Assembly (NCBI GenBank): GCA_011503125.2
Contig: WWBZ02000022.1
Span: 992,001-1,056,000 of the forward strand
Direction of reading: 5' to 3'
Source of the DNA: Botryosphaeria dothidea
Taxonomy: Eukaryota; Ascomycota; Dothideomycetes; Botryosphaeriales; Botryosphaeriaceae
Length of the DNA: 64,000 nt
Shown here one piece after another: positions 10,963 to 22,562 of the stretch. A model generated the notes under the pieces. It worked only from the letters and a program-made list of their open reading frames with translations, did no database searches and had not been told where the DNA came from. The number at the start of each line of letters is the position of its first letter. Within the stretch, counting starts at the first letter, position 1. Position numbers and translations under genes: made by a program.

Positions 10963-12621
10963 TTAATGCGAACCGTTAACTCCGTTGCTCTTGCCCTGCT
11001 TAACCAGCCAACTGAGCAAGTCGACCTTGGTGACGACACCCACGGCCTTCATGTGGCCCTGATCGTCCTTCTCAGTGACCACAGCCGCGCTGTTCCACTC
11101 AAAGAAGCGGCTGAGGGCACTCAAGCGCGTGTCACGAGTAATCTCGACAAACTTCTTCCTCTTGTTGGCCTTGTCCTTGTCCTCTCCAAGGATAAGATTG
11201 TCCTTGCCCTTGGTACCGAGGTCTGAAGGATCGCTGACGGTCTCCGACAGCTTGCGGAAGTCGAACATGACGTCCGAGACAGGCGATTCAGGCGTCGCAC
11301 GGCCATTGCTGATGTAAGAGAGCAGATTGCCCAGGGTGACAAGACCGACCAACCGGTTGCCCTTAGTCGTGGCAACGGGCAGCTGGTCGAAGCCCTTGTC
11401 GCGCATAGTCTCGATGGCCTCGGCGCATGGAGACTCGGCCGCAACGGTCATGACGGGTTTCAAGCGGAGTGTCCGGATAGTAGCTCCCTTGTACGGATCC
11501 TTCGAGCTAGTCAACACGGGAGAGAGCGGCGCGTTGGGAGTTTCCGCAGGCGTAGGGGGCAGGAGATCATTGGCGGCGAGCCAGTCATCGTCAGCAAACT
11601 ATCGACTTTGTTAGCACAGCCTCCTCCAACGTATCCACGTTTTACGAACCTTGCTGAGATAGCTCCGGATGCTGTCGGGGAGCACAACAACGATAACGTC
11701 ATCTTTGCCGAGTCCCAGGTCCTTCACAGCCTTGACCATTGCCGCCATGGCGCTACCACTGCTACCACCGCAAAGAATACCCTCCTCCGCGATCAAACGT
11801 CTCGCCAGCAGGAAAGACTCATTGTCGTCGGTCTTGTACCAGGTGTCGACAGACTTCTGGTCCAGGACATCAGGAATGAAGTCGTAGCCGATACCCTCGA
11901 CCTTGTAAGGTTGGTTCTTCTTCTCTTCATTCAAGCTCGCGGGAACAGCTAGAATACTGCCGTGAGGGTCGGCGGCGATGATCTTGACATCTTGCTTATG
12001 CTTGCGCAGACCCCTCGCGATACCCGTGATTGTGCCTCCCGTTCCCGCACCGGCCACCAGGGCCGTGATCTTGCCGTTCGTCTGAGTCCAGATCTCCTCA
12101 GCGGTGCCATACTCGTGGGCGAGCGGGTTGTCGTGGTTGCCGTACTGGTCCAGGATGTGGGCGTTGGGAAGCTCCTTCTCGAGCCTCCTGGCCACGCCAA
12201 TGTGGCTCTCGGGAGAGTCCCAGGCGGCAGCGGTCGGAGTACGGATAATCTCGGCGTTGAGAGCGCGTAGGACGGACACCTTCTCGGCGGACATCTTCTC
12301 AGGCAGAGTGATGATGGTACGGTAGCCCTTGACAGCGCCGACGAGAGCCAGGCCAATGCCGGTGTTGCCGCTCGTGGGCTCGATCAGCGTGTCGCCGGGC
12401 TTGATGCGGCCGCTGCGCTCGGCCTCCTCGATCATGCGCAGGGCAATGCGGTCCTTGACGCTGCCGCCAGCATTGAACATCTCGAGCTTCGCATAGACGG
12501 TGGCTTCGATCCCCAGGCTCTGGGGGATGTTGTTGAGGCGAACCATGGGGGTGTTGCCGATCTGCTGAGTGATGGTGTCGAGAACGACGGGCGGGATGCC
12601 CGGCTTCGTGGTTGAGGCCAT
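10963..12621 (-). CDS. CYS4: Cystathionine beta-synthase
   Basis: Exons 12621-11650 and 11598-10963 give a 535-residue protein, close to the yeast enzyme. The 51 nt intron has a GTTCGT donor, a GCTAAC branch site and a TAG acceptor, and joins the frames cleanly. The N-terminal two thirds is a fold-type II PLP domain: AGGSVKDR carries the PLP lysine (K56), [12 protein letters not shown] binds the substrate, [10 protein letters not shown] binds the PLP phosphate, and GGSSGSAM lies near its end. The C-terminal third has a pair of CBS domains (the Bateman module regulating the enzyme). It condenses serine with homocysteine to cystathionine in transsulfuration, in the cytosol. As in yeast, there is no heme-binding N-terminal segment. 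The start chosen is the ATG at 12621, which matches the usual fungal N-terminus; the frame stays open to an ATG at 12759, which would add 46 residues. Confidence 0.95.
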
Positions 12622-13362
12622 GGTTGCTGCGGGGTGGTGGTGTAGGTGGTTTGGGGAAGAGAGGTGTGGAGGGGTTGCGGAAAAGAAAAGATTCAGAGCA
12701 CCTTGTTGATAGAACGACGCGGCGGGTAGACGCGCTTGCCGTCGGGCCGCACGAATCACGGAATCGCCACGAGGAGTTTTCTCATCTCTCCTGTCACCTC
12801 ACGGCGAACACTTTCATCGAAGCAGCCAAACCGTCGTCCCAGGTCAGGTGAAGTAGAAAACTAAAGACGGATGATCCTCGAATGAACGCTGATCTGCCGC
12901 CCGAGGGTCTCGGGAAGTTGCCTGATTTGGGAAGTGCCGCCCACTTTCCACTTCCGAAAGTCGTTGCCGCATCTGGATGCTTCCTGAAATAGGCAATCAA
13001 TGATATTGGCAGCTGCTCATTCCGCAAGTCTGAAGGTTCACACAGAATTATAAGGAGGAAATAAAGCACAAGTGTCGGGGACGATGCAGAAACTGTGCAT
13101 TCATGCATTTATGCACAGCCACATTATCACAGGCAATGCATCGGACAATCTAAGTCGAATTTTCTAGCATCATTTCCATCAGCGACTAGTGTCTGGGTGT
13201 ACTCGCAGAAATTCCTGCCTAGAATCTACGAACATCCAAAACTCTTTGCTTTCAAGATTCTTCTGGCTTGTTTCCTACAAGAGGATGTCAAACAATCTTT
13301 CCGACGCCACACTACCACCCATCTTTAGGAGTCCCTCCAGCATCCTTTTGGAGTCCCTCACG
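12622..13362 (-). promoter_or_regulatory. Intergenic region with the cystathionine beta-synthase promoter
   Basis: About 740 bp between the end of the MYND gene and the enzyme start, both on the - strand. It must hold the promoter and leader of the enzyme and the 3' UTR of the MYND gene. I find no other gene and no motif I can name with confidence. Confidence 0.5.
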
Positions 13363-14673
13363 CTATTTTCCTCCCCTCAATCGGTTGCAGTCACGACCGG
13401 GTTTATCTTTGCCTATGTCAACCCCCCGAACTCGTGCACCGATAGCCTCCATCTCTCTCTCATACTCGTCAACGTCCTGGTACGGATCCCACACATCCCT
13501 CGCTTCTTTACAGCCGCTGTTCAACTTCACGTTAAAGACTTTGGACCAGAAGAGCTCGAAGAACGGGACGGTTGCATGCCCCAAAACCTGGTCCTTAGCA
13601 AGCGGCGTGGAGCGGTCACCATAGCCACCCATTGAGTGCTCGAACATGGGGCCCAGCTCATATTGGCAGAATCGAGCCAGCGCCTCCATATGCAGCGGGT
13701 GGAGCGGCTTCCTGTCTTGGCGCACCACAAGCACGCTTCCAACGCGGTTCTGCCATTGAGCCGGGGCCCAACCCCATCCAAGGCCGCCATCTTGCCGATT
13801 ATCAGTGCAAGCCAGGTGGAGGAATGTGGCGGCTTGGTTCTGGAACGACCCGACACGTCCATCGTCCTTCCAGCCTGGGTTGGGAGGATACTTCCGGGTG
13901 AATATGGGGATCTTGATGCGCTCGGCAATCTCGGAGGTGCCGTGGTCGGTGAAGATTGGGTGAGTGGTGGGCACGTCGACAGTTTCGAATTCCGGAAGAC
14001 CGAATGTACGCCTGTCCCCTTCGCAGTTTATCTTCACGCCCTTGGCCTTTTCACCGTTGATGCGGGCTTTCCCATCCTTGCGGTCTCCCATACCGTAGGT
14101 GATCATGTAGTCGACAATGTACTTGAAGTCATTGAGGTCCAAGTCGCGGCACATCTCTTGGTCCATTCCAAGTCCTTCCATTCCGTATGACAGAATGGGA
14201 CCGCGCCAATCGACCAGCTCGCTGCTCTTGGGCAGGAACGAATGAATGGCGAAATTTGGCTTTGAACCGTCTATTAAGAATCCATCACGGAAAGAGATGC
14301 GGATGGTGTCGGAAAGCTGGCGCTTCAATACTTTGCTGTACTGAATTTGGTTGACGCTGCCAGGTTCGCCGAGAAATGGTTCGCAGTCTGGTACCTGATA
14401 CCGGTAATCGCCATACTCTTCGTCTTGCCATGGGAAGTGAATCCACACGATCTGAGGCTCGCGCTGATCCGGCGAGAAGAAGAATCCAAGTTTATGTTCC
14501 GGAGTGGGGCGCGAGGTGAGATCGAACGTAGAATAGGCGCGGCAGAGCAGCTTATGGGTGTGATAATCCGCTACCTGGCATTCCTTGGAGCAGTACCTGA
14601 TGGAGCTGCAGCGGGAGCAAGTTTGTGTGGTCTGGCTGTTGCATGACGAGCAAAGCTTTTTAAGCTCCTCCAT
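13363..14673 (-). CDS. MYND-type zinc-finger protein, function unknown
   Basis: A single uninterrupted 436-residue frame. Residues 8-44 form a MYND zinc finger: CSSC, then CSRC, YCSKEC and a closing HTHKLLC, giving the expected Cys/His spacing for two zinc ions. The rest has no domain I recognise. It is rich in aromatic residues and has a conserved-looking block (residues about 215-300) that is also found in the decayed copy next door. MYND fingers usually bind proteins. Many fungal genes of this build are lineage-specific and multicopy, which agrees with the two relatives immediately upstream. The start is the first ATG and sits seven residues before the first zinc-binding Cys. Whether it is expressed cannot be told from sequence. 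Confidence 0.85.
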   Translation of the reverse strand: MEELKKLCSSCNSQTTQTCSRCSSIRYCSKECQVADYHTHKLLCRAYSTFDLTSRPTPEHKLGFFFSPDQREPQIVWIHFPWQDEEYGDYRYQVPDCEPFLGEPGSVNQIQYSKVLKRQLSDTIRISFRDGFLIDGSKPNFAIHSFLPKSSELVDWRGPILSYGMEGLGMDQEMCRDLDLNDFKYIVDYMITYGMGDRKDGKARINGEKAKGVKINCEGDRRTFGLPEFETVDVPTTHPIFTDHGTSEIAERIKIPIFTRKYPPNPGWKDDGRVGSFQNQAATFLHLACTDNRQDGGLGWGWAPAQWQNRVGSVLVVRQDRKPLHPLHMEALARFCQYELGPMFEHSMGGYGDRSTPLAKDQVLGHATVPFFELFWSKVFNVKLNSGCKEARDVWDPYQDVDEYEREMEAIGARVRGVDIGKDKPGRDCNRLRGGK

Positions 14674-15186
14674 CTTTTAGCCGAGGGAGGGGGGTGCGTC
14701 GGAGAATCGCGTCGTAGGTGAAACGGGAGAGGCTGCTCCACGTAGATGAGATTTACACACCTACAAGTGCGCGACGCTATTATAAGAAGGAAAACGAGGG
14801 TGAATTTGAGGAAGTCACATGCATTGGTGGCGTTCTACGGGATTCTATGTCGAATTGGACTTTAAACTTCCCATTTTGATTATATGCCACTGACAAATAT
14901 TCACCTGTTGTGAATCCACTCGGATATCAAACCCAATGTTCTTAAAGAGATTCGGAAAGCAGGAAGAAGATCTTCCATGCAACAGCGACCATCACCTGTT
15001 GTCCTTTTCTCCCCAGATTCCAATCCCTTACTCCATGTTGTATCCGCAGCTGCCATCAGTGGCTGCTATCTTTCCGTTCCTTGTTATCATACTGTGGCCT
15101 TTCCCTCAAGCCTCCTCAATTAAACGGGTTTGGACTCACATCCAGTGGCTCTCCATTTTCTCGTGGAATCACTCCGGTATAGCAAA
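14674..15186. other. Intergenic region upstream of the MYND gene
   Basis: About 510 bp between the intact MYND gene and the decayed copy. It should hold the MYND gene promoter. No other feature is seen. Confidence 0.5.
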
Positions 15187-16503
15187 CTAGATGTTCGCAA
15201 AGAGTAACTGAAGTAGCCTCATTTCCGGATTATCTCCGTGGGGAGAATAAGCCTTTTGGTTGTGGATCGAACCTTGCGTCTTTTTCTTCTCGATGAACCA
15301 CTCCCAGTGCTTCTCAAAGAAGAAATTCTGGGCACTTTGAAGACCATCATGCCTGGTCACTTGGGGAGACTCCCCCTCTGATGCGTCGAACAGTTTCCTG
15401 AGCTGCAAAGCGCCTCCACATGTAACTTCTCCAACGACCTCTTGTCCTGGCGCACTGCCAGCACACTACTGACTCTCTGCTAATATGACTGCCGAACCTT
15501 TCCCCAAGAGCGGCCAGTTGCCGCATGATAGCGGAAACTGAGACGAAGAAGTGCTGCTGAATCGTTGTCGAAAGGGTTACGGCCACCGAAACGTGTCGGA
15601 TCCTTTACACTTGCCCAGGCTATGTGTGGTGGCTCTTTCAAGGTTAGCAGAGGGGTTTCGATGCATGATCTGGTATCCGGCGAGTCGAGTGTATTAGTAC
15701 CCTGGAAGATGGGGTGCGTGCTAGGGAGCATCACCTCTTCAAAAGGCGGGGCGCGACAGACCTTCCGGTCTCCAGGGCAATTGATTCTGACTCCTCTGAT
15801 ACGTGACACCTTTTCTTCGTTTGCTTCTAGATTTGTAGAAGCTCCAGCCTGGTTTCTCTCCCGATTCGCCTGCGCTTTGACGGCTCTTTCATCCACACCG
15901 GGTGCCATGTCAAACGCCAAAGTACCAGTGTTGTCATGGTAGACAGTTGATGATGAGTCTGAAGTCCGCAGTGTTGAGATCGCGGCACACGCTCTGAATA
16001 TTCCCCGCTTCGATAACACCTTATGCAAAAATTGTACCGCGCCGGTCGTAATCCTCTTGCCGATAACCTTTCCCATCGTGAGTATCGACTGATCAGGCTT
16101 AGTACCATCTTTTAAAAACTTATTGCGTTATGTGAAGAGGATATTTCCGCGCTTAGGAGTGTTGTTGATGGTAATGCACACCTCGTATGTGCCGTTTCTG
16201 TTCATACCGAGATGAGGTTGGCGGTCTGCGAGCTTAATAGGCTTTCCATCGAGCAATCGGGGCTCTCATGGACAATTAATTTAGATGATATTTAGCCTGG
16301 TTATGTTTGGGGGAAGAGGATTCCAACTGAATGTCCATCACTATGACGTGAAGTAAGATCGAAGTCCACACACGCCTTGCATATGAGCTTATGTGGTCGC
16401 TAGTCCACCATCCGGAATCCTTCGAGCAGTAAGTACTGGATTGGCTATGCAAACACCTATTTGCATCTGGATGATTTCATGACGAGTACAGAAGTTTCGA
16501 CAT
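15187..16503 (-). pseudogene. Decayed copy of the MYND zinc-finger gene
   Basis: The - strand here parallels the intact neighbour from end to end. The start region near 16503-16420 still aligns at base level with the intact MYND region (CTCGTCATG..., TACTGCTCGAAGGA), but the Cys codons are broken by stops and shifts. A frame at 16076-15480 carries the conserved middle, for example RIRGVRINCPGDRK and STHPIFQG against KGVKINCEGDRR and TTHPIFTD in the intact gene. A last frame at 15408-15187 matches the C-terminus weakly. At least two frameshifts and several stops separate these pieces. The changes are mixed, with CA and TG still common, so ordinary decay after tandem duplication explains it better than RIP. 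Confidence 0.8.
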
Positions 16504-16639
16504 AATGGAAGAGGTTGAGAGAATTGGAAAAGCGAGCGGTGATGTGCAGGATGGAAGAACGGCTGGCAGAGACGGACGCTCATGTGGTTGGGAACTGCGA
16601 CGCTAAACCAACATATGGTGCAAGGTTGAGATCTAGGAA

Positions 16640-17325
16640 GGAGCTACCTCCATACTGGCATCCGTCGGTGACATAAAGAGCGCCTCACATTGTAAGACCA
16701 TTTCTCACGCGCAGAATAATACTTCCATGGACGCACGAGCATTAAACCCCACATTTGCGGGCTTCTCGTATCCGAGACAGATGGAGAGCAGTATATCGAT
16801 GCCAGACGCTTGCTTCCGTACATTGTTGTGATTCTTCGCCCTGTCAAACAATCGCTTCAAGTAGCAGGGCGAGCATTCCCATGCTTGGACGACTTCGCCA
16901 TCTCTTCAAAAGCCCTGAAAGTCTCAAGCAGATTCACCACCAAGTCCTTTTCCTTTTTTCCTGTAGGTTTGAGATATCTCTCCTTTGCACCATCACCCTG
17001 TATCCATGACATTAATACATTCATGCCAGTCTCCGGGTCTGTGTAGACGTACATCCCCCCCGCCGCCCTCGAAGAAACGAAGCCAATCGATGATGCTCTC
17101 GAAGTCCATGGTATCAAGATCGCGGAACGAAAGAAGCTCTCCCGTCGGGCTTTCGGTGCAGCCATCAGTGATGGTGGGTCCGTGCCAATTGTAGAAAGTC
17201 GTACCGGCAGCCTTCGCCATCCTGAATGCTGTCTGATTTGGGGTTGAGCCGTCGATCTTGAACATGTCGCGAAATTCGAATCGGGCAAAAGACGTTTTCC
17301 ACACCTTCCTTCTAATTTAGACACG
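16640..17325 (-). pseudogene. Truncated third relative of the MYND-linked family
   Basis: A frame at 17304-16993 matches the intact gene from about residue 108: FRDMFKIDGSTPN against FRDGFLIDGSKPN, and DLDTMDFESIIDWL against DLDLNDFKYIVDYM. A C-rich run on the + strand at about 17056-17063 lies where the frame shifts into a second frame that ends at 16857. A third frame (through FDRAKNHNNVRKQ) runs to a stop near 16690. The MYND finger itself is missing because the sequence ends at the repeat-block boundary near 17325. I read it as a pseudogene. A spliced gene with an unusual C-terminus is possible but less likely given the missing N-terminus. Confidence 0.65.
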
Positions 17326-17696
17326 ATCCATACGACTAGACTAAATCCGCATATATAGGATGCTCTTATAGGTATATCCTCGCCTAGTCCTTACCCTCCT
17401 AAAGCTTTCTATATCGCCCTAGCTAGGCCTTATTAAATCCGTTAGAAGCGCCGTAAGGAGCAGGGTAGGCGTACGAGGTAGAGTCGCGATACTTGGCGTA
17501 GTATTAAGTTTCTACTCTTAGTTAGTAAGAGTTACTAATTATACGGCGAAACTTATAATACTTAGTATAGTATTAAGGGCGTTAATTACCGTTTTAGAAT
17601 AACTATACGCTATAAAACTTATTATAACGGCGGGCCTCTTCTACTAGGCTTCGAAGTTACCTAGTAGGTTCGGGTAACTAAGGGGTTTACCTTATA
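17326..17696. other. RIP-degraded repeat, unassigned
   Basis: AT-rich, nearly free of CA and TG, with many TAG/CTA words. It marks the left edge of the repeat block. I could not match it to the LINE, SINE or Gypsy families present elsewhere in the window. Confidence 0.5.
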
Positions 17697-17829
17697 TAGA
17701 TAGATAGATAAATTCATTTCTTCCCGATATAGCTCCCTTACGGGTCCATGCGGGGCTAGCTATCTATAGTTATTTTACTCGAGGGGGAAAACCTTTTCGC
17801 CTAGCAAAAACCCCTCCTTTCTATCTAGG
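17697..17829 (-). mobile_element. LINE 3'-end fragment (LINE-E family, 5' part missing)
   Basis: It matches the last about 130 bp of LINE-D (44356-44488): a (GATA)n tail, the TTCCCGATATAG and GGGGGAAAACC 3' UTR words, then it stops at the Gypsy-4 LTR. It may be the severed 3' end of LINE-E, whose ORF1 lies on the far side of Gypsy-4, or an independent truncated copy. Confidence 0.75.
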
Positions 17830-18198
17830 TATAATAAACGGACCTTAGAGGGCGGAGAGACGAGGTAACGAAGCCGGTAAAGGCAGTAGGGGTAAAGCAA
17901 TGCCGAAGTATAAGGGTGTAGTTCAAAGGGCGAGGGTACGAGGTGCGAGAGACGAAGGACGAGGGACGAGGGACGAGGGAGGCAAGCAAGGTCCAATTCA
18001 AGGCGTACTAAGTTGTACGCGAGGAATACTTATTGCTAGACTGAAGAACTAACTACAAAGCAGAGGGGCGAGCTTTATATACATAAAGAACGAACTAAAA
18101 TACTAGCTTCCTAATTTATAAGCAGGTAAGTCTAGATCCGGATTTTAAATTAACGAAGGTAAACAAGTAAGGAGTCTATATAAGCTACGTTTATAATA
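17830..18198 (-). repeat. Gypsy-4 3' LTR
   Basis: 369 bp running from TATAATAAACGG to ACGTTTATAATA on the + strand. It shares these ends with the solo LTR at 43860 and the right LTR at 57493. It contains a GGGACGA minisatellite near 17950-17980 and a TATATA-containing promoter-like segment near 18070. Confidence 0.8.
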
Positions 18199-19380
18199 GT
18201 AGGCTCTCCTCCCTAGAGGTGAGTTCCTACGAGCCTTTAGCCTAAGGGTCGAGGTTTCGAAGAGTAACGTTTATAAAACGTATTAAGAGCTTTAAGATCT
18301 TTAATAAGGTCGTAAGATTCCTAGGTTAGTGTCGAGTAACCAGTCTATTTTACGAGGTATTTTAGTTATCTCCGGGTTACTTTAACGTCTAGAATCTCTT
18401 CTACCCGGTACTCTTCTTCGCCGTTAACGATAACGGGCGGGGGCGGAGGTTAGACTTAATTAGATAAGGGGTTAGAGGCCGCGGGTTCGAGTAAAGAGAC
18501 GTAGAATATAGGGTAGACTTTTATCGTCCTTAGTAGTTCTAGGCGATAGGTATAGGTCGAGATCTTTTCTAGGATGGGAAAGAGGCTAAGGCGTTTAAAG
18601 TTAAGTTTATCCGAAGGTCTTATTATCGAGATATATCTTCTTAGAAGCTAGGCGAGATTACTAGGCTTAAAGACGGGTAGCGAAATACGGTCTTTATTAG
18701 CCTATTCTGCGTAGGCGTCTTATACGAATCGAATTTCTTAGCGAAGATAGTTTTCGAGGTTTTCGAGGTTCTTTTAAAAGAGACGTAGAGGTTCGAGGGG
18801 GGCTAAGATTAAGTCTTTCTATAGAATCTTATAACGAGGGTAGAAGCCGTAGTTTACGAAGAAAGGTATAACCTTAGTCGTAGTCGAGATCGTATTATTA
18901 TAAGCGAATTCCGTAAGGGAGAGAAAGTCGTTCTAATCGTCTTATTAGTACGAAACGTAGATACGAAGGTATTATTCGAGAATAGCGTTAATACGCTCTA
19001 TCTAGCCGTCGGTTTACGGGTAGAAAGCTATACTAAAGTTAGTCTTAATAGATAGAGATCTACTAAGAGCTCTAGTAAATTTAGAGGTAAAAATTAAGCC
19101 GCGGTTAGATACGAAGTCGTCGGGTAAGCTATATAGTCGAAAAACGTAGTCTCGATAAAGCTTAGTAAGCTCTATTAAATTAAGGGTTATTTAGTAAGAA
19201 ATAAAGTAAGCTATTTTAGTTAGTCGATCTACGACTACTAGTATAGTATCGAACGAGTTAGACGTTAGAAGTTCCGTAATTAAATTAAGAGAAACGGATT
19301 ACTAGCGGCGTTATAGTACTTTAAGAGGTTTTAAATATCTATAGAAAGTATATCGAGCGGATTTAATTCTTTAGTAGGTC
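18199..19380 (-). pseudogene. Gypsy-4 pol, 3' (integrase-side) part
   Basis: Strongly RIP-mutated sequence between the 3' LTR and the LINE-A insertion, with many TAA/TAG stops on both strands. Its identity as the integrase end of Gypsy-4 comes from position, between the polypurine tract and the matching TSD that resumes at 53645. Confidence 0.55.
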
Positions 19381-21002
19381 TTATAGTTTCGTATAGAAAA
19401 ATATAACCGTACTAAAAAATCGATCTTAAGCTATAGCGCTAGAAGAGAGTTCTAGAGATTCTCTTAAATCTTATAAGATCTATAGTAGTACTTCTAATAG
19501 CTATAGTAGCGATATAGTAGAAGAAGAGAGCTAGAAAGAGAGAGGAAGCCTTCCCTAAACTATTCTTAATAACTATCTCTAATAATCTTCTAAGACTACT
19601 AGAGGATCTTAAACTAGTATAGAATATATTAATAGAGCTATTAAAATACTAGATAATCTTAACTAAGCCTTATAGATACTAGATAGTAACCTCTTAGCTC
19701 TCTCTCTCTAGCTAGAAAATTTTTTTATAACCGCTAAGATAATCTTCTAGAATTATGCTACTACTATCTAAAGAGCCTATACTAAAAAATTAAATCTTAA
19801 GAATATTCTAGATAAGATTAGATAGATAAAGAAGATAGTATACTAGCTATTATAGCCTATTATACCTAAATAGTTATAGATTATAGCCTAGTCCCTCCTA
19901 AAAGCCTCTATACCCCCTATTACTACTAAAATTACTCTATATCTCTCTAAACTAGCTACTAGAGAGATAGTTACTCTACTCTTAAACTAGGCTATTATTT
20001 AGAAGATTTAGATAGATAAGAGCTTTATCTATAAGAAGGTTCTTACTATAAGAAAACTTCTTAGTAGAAATATTAGAATCTTTATATCTAATATATAAAC
20101 TAGAATAGACCTACTTAGAGACTAAGAATAAATAGCTAGGCTAGACTAGAAGATCCGACTAAACTAGTAGCTATACTTAGTTCTAGTATATAATATCTCT
20201 CTTAAGAAAATTAACTTTACTAAACTATAGGCTACTAGTACTCTATAAAAGTAGAATAGATTACTATATCTAAGCCTATAGATTACTAAGCTAGCCTAGC
20301 TAAAAAAGAAGCTTTTTAAAGAAAAGATATACTTAGTAGTAATTCTTAGTACTACTAATCTAGAGGTAGCTAACTAGCTAATTAAAAGAGGAGTACTTTA
20401 TAACTTCTTCCTCTATACTATAGAGTTTTATAGCTCTATATTTATAGTTACCTAGTACTATAACTACTAGGCCTATAGATATATAGTAATATACTATAGA
20501 AAGAAATCTAGATATAGCTAGTATATTAGTAGCTATAATACTAGAGACTATACTAAGGAGAAAATCTAGTATACTAACTATAACTAAAAGTATACGGTAT
20601 AGAGTAACTTCTACTCTACCCGTAAAGTAAACTAGACTAAAGCTACTTAGGCCCGGCTAGTAAATCCGGAAGAATATAAAGAGAGGCCCTAGGTCTCTTA
20701 ATAGTAGGTATAGAAAGACTAGATTCTTATAAAGTCTAGAAAGAGACTAAGATAAAAGAAATTTAAAAGAGGCCTAGATAGGCTAAGGGATCTTAGTAGA
20801 CTATCTCTATCTAGCTAGTTAACCTTTACTAGTACTAGACTACGTAGCTTCTAGTATACTAATAGAGAAAATTCTAGAGAAAATAGGAAAACTATCTCTA
20901 CTACTTAAGATAGTATATCTAACTCTACGTAGCCCGATATAGTAATAAATAAGACCTAATAATAGAGATAACTATACTCTCTATTCACTACTCTAGGGAA
21001 AC

Positions 21003-22562
21003 ATGACCACACTAAAAAATCGACCCCAAGCTACGGCGCCGGGAGAGGGCCCTAGGGACTCTCCTAGGCTTCGCGAGTCCCAAAACAGTACTCAAGACAA
21101 CTGCAGCCGCGAAGTAGTTGATGTAGAGGACACAGGAAGAGGCGAACAGCCTCCCCCAGTGACTACCTCTACCCAGCCCCAATACACCCCCAAGAAACCG
21201 CAGAGCACCTAGTACAGCGTAGAATACGTTGAGAGAGCCTCAAAAACAGCAGACACCCTCCTCCAAGCCCTACAAACATCCGCTAGCCTCCCTTCAGTCC
21301 TCTCCAGCCAGGTGAAAAATTTTCTCGACATTACCAAGACAATCTTCCAGGATCATATTACTATCTGCTAGAAGGCAGCCACCAAGGAGCTAGGCCTTAA
21401 GGACATCCTCAAAGAGGTCCAACAGGTCCAAAAGACAGTCAACCGTATCCAGGCTACCTCTACACCCACACCCAACACTCGCAGCTAGGCACAAATTGCA
21501 GCCCAAGCAGCCCCGAAGCCCCCTACCCCCCCAGCCACCACTGAACTTACCCTCTACTTCCCAGAGATAGCAAATAGACAAGAAATAGCCAAGCTCTCAA
21601 ATAAGGCAATTATCAGAAAGATCCAGGCAGGAAAAAGCTGGGCGTACAAGAAAGTACTTGCTGCTAAGAAGCTCCCCAGTGGAGACGTTAAGATCTTTAT
21701 ACCGGATAAAGCAACCAGAACAGCCCTTCTCCAGGACCAGGAATGGACTACAGGACTAGGAAAAGAAGTCAGGCCTAACCAGCAGCTATACTCAGTGCTA
21801 GTACACAACGTCCCTCGAGAAGGAATCGACACCACAGACCCCCAAACCATCCAAACCATCCAGGAGCAGAACCTATCTCTACACCCAGGACTACGTATTA
21901 GCAAGCTGGCCTGGCTAAAGAGGAAGCTCCCAGAGGGGAAAACTCACTCGGCCATCATCCTCAGCACCACAAACCCCGAAACCGCCAACCAGATCATTGA
22001 TAAGGGGCTTGTTATTAACTTTGCTATCCATATAGCGCAGTACTATAACGCAGCCTTTACAGTAACCCAGTGTTTCAAGTACTAGGCCTACGGATATATC
22101 ACCAACTATTGTAAAAAGGAGGAAAAGTACGGACAGTGCAGCAAGGCACATAATACTAGGGACTGCCCTAAGGAAAGCATATAGTGCGCAAACTGCTCTC
22201 AAAAGCACACAGCCTAGAGTAACTCCTGCCCAGCACGCAGAGCCTACCATACTAAGGCCGCCCAGGCCCGCCTGGCAGCACTAGAAAGGCACCGGGAAGG
22301 ACCCCTGATAACCAAAACACAGCCTTAAACTAACTGGTTAACCGTTAGACTAAGGAAGAGGATTAGGGAGGAGGAGCCGGTCAAGAGGGGACCAGGCAGG
22401 CCAAGAGACTTAAGTCGCCCCCCGCCTCCTAACCAAATGAGGTTTACCGGACTTAACAGCTCACAACACGCCTTAGAGGAGCCCGCGGGAACTCCCTCCT
22501 CACAGCCCACACCACTAGCCCCCTCGTAGCCGGACCTAGAGATGGAAGGAAGTCAATATTAG
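21003..22562 (+). pseudogene. LINE-B ORF1 (gag-like, zinc knuckles)
   Basis: 1560 nt, the same length as ORF1 of LINE-D. The first 69 residues are open, then stops appear. Zinc-knuckle remnants lie near 22070-22240; the third knuckle keeps a Cys (CANCSQKH) that is Tyr in LINE-D. The ORF1 stop overlaps the ORF2 start by 7 nt, as in LINE-D. ORF1 proteins of LINEs bind the element RNA. Confidence 0.8.

Noticed and set aside
15187..17325. RIP as the cause of MYND pseudogene decay
   Set aside because: CA and TG remain common in both decayed copies, and frameshifts contribute, so RIP is not the main cause visible here.
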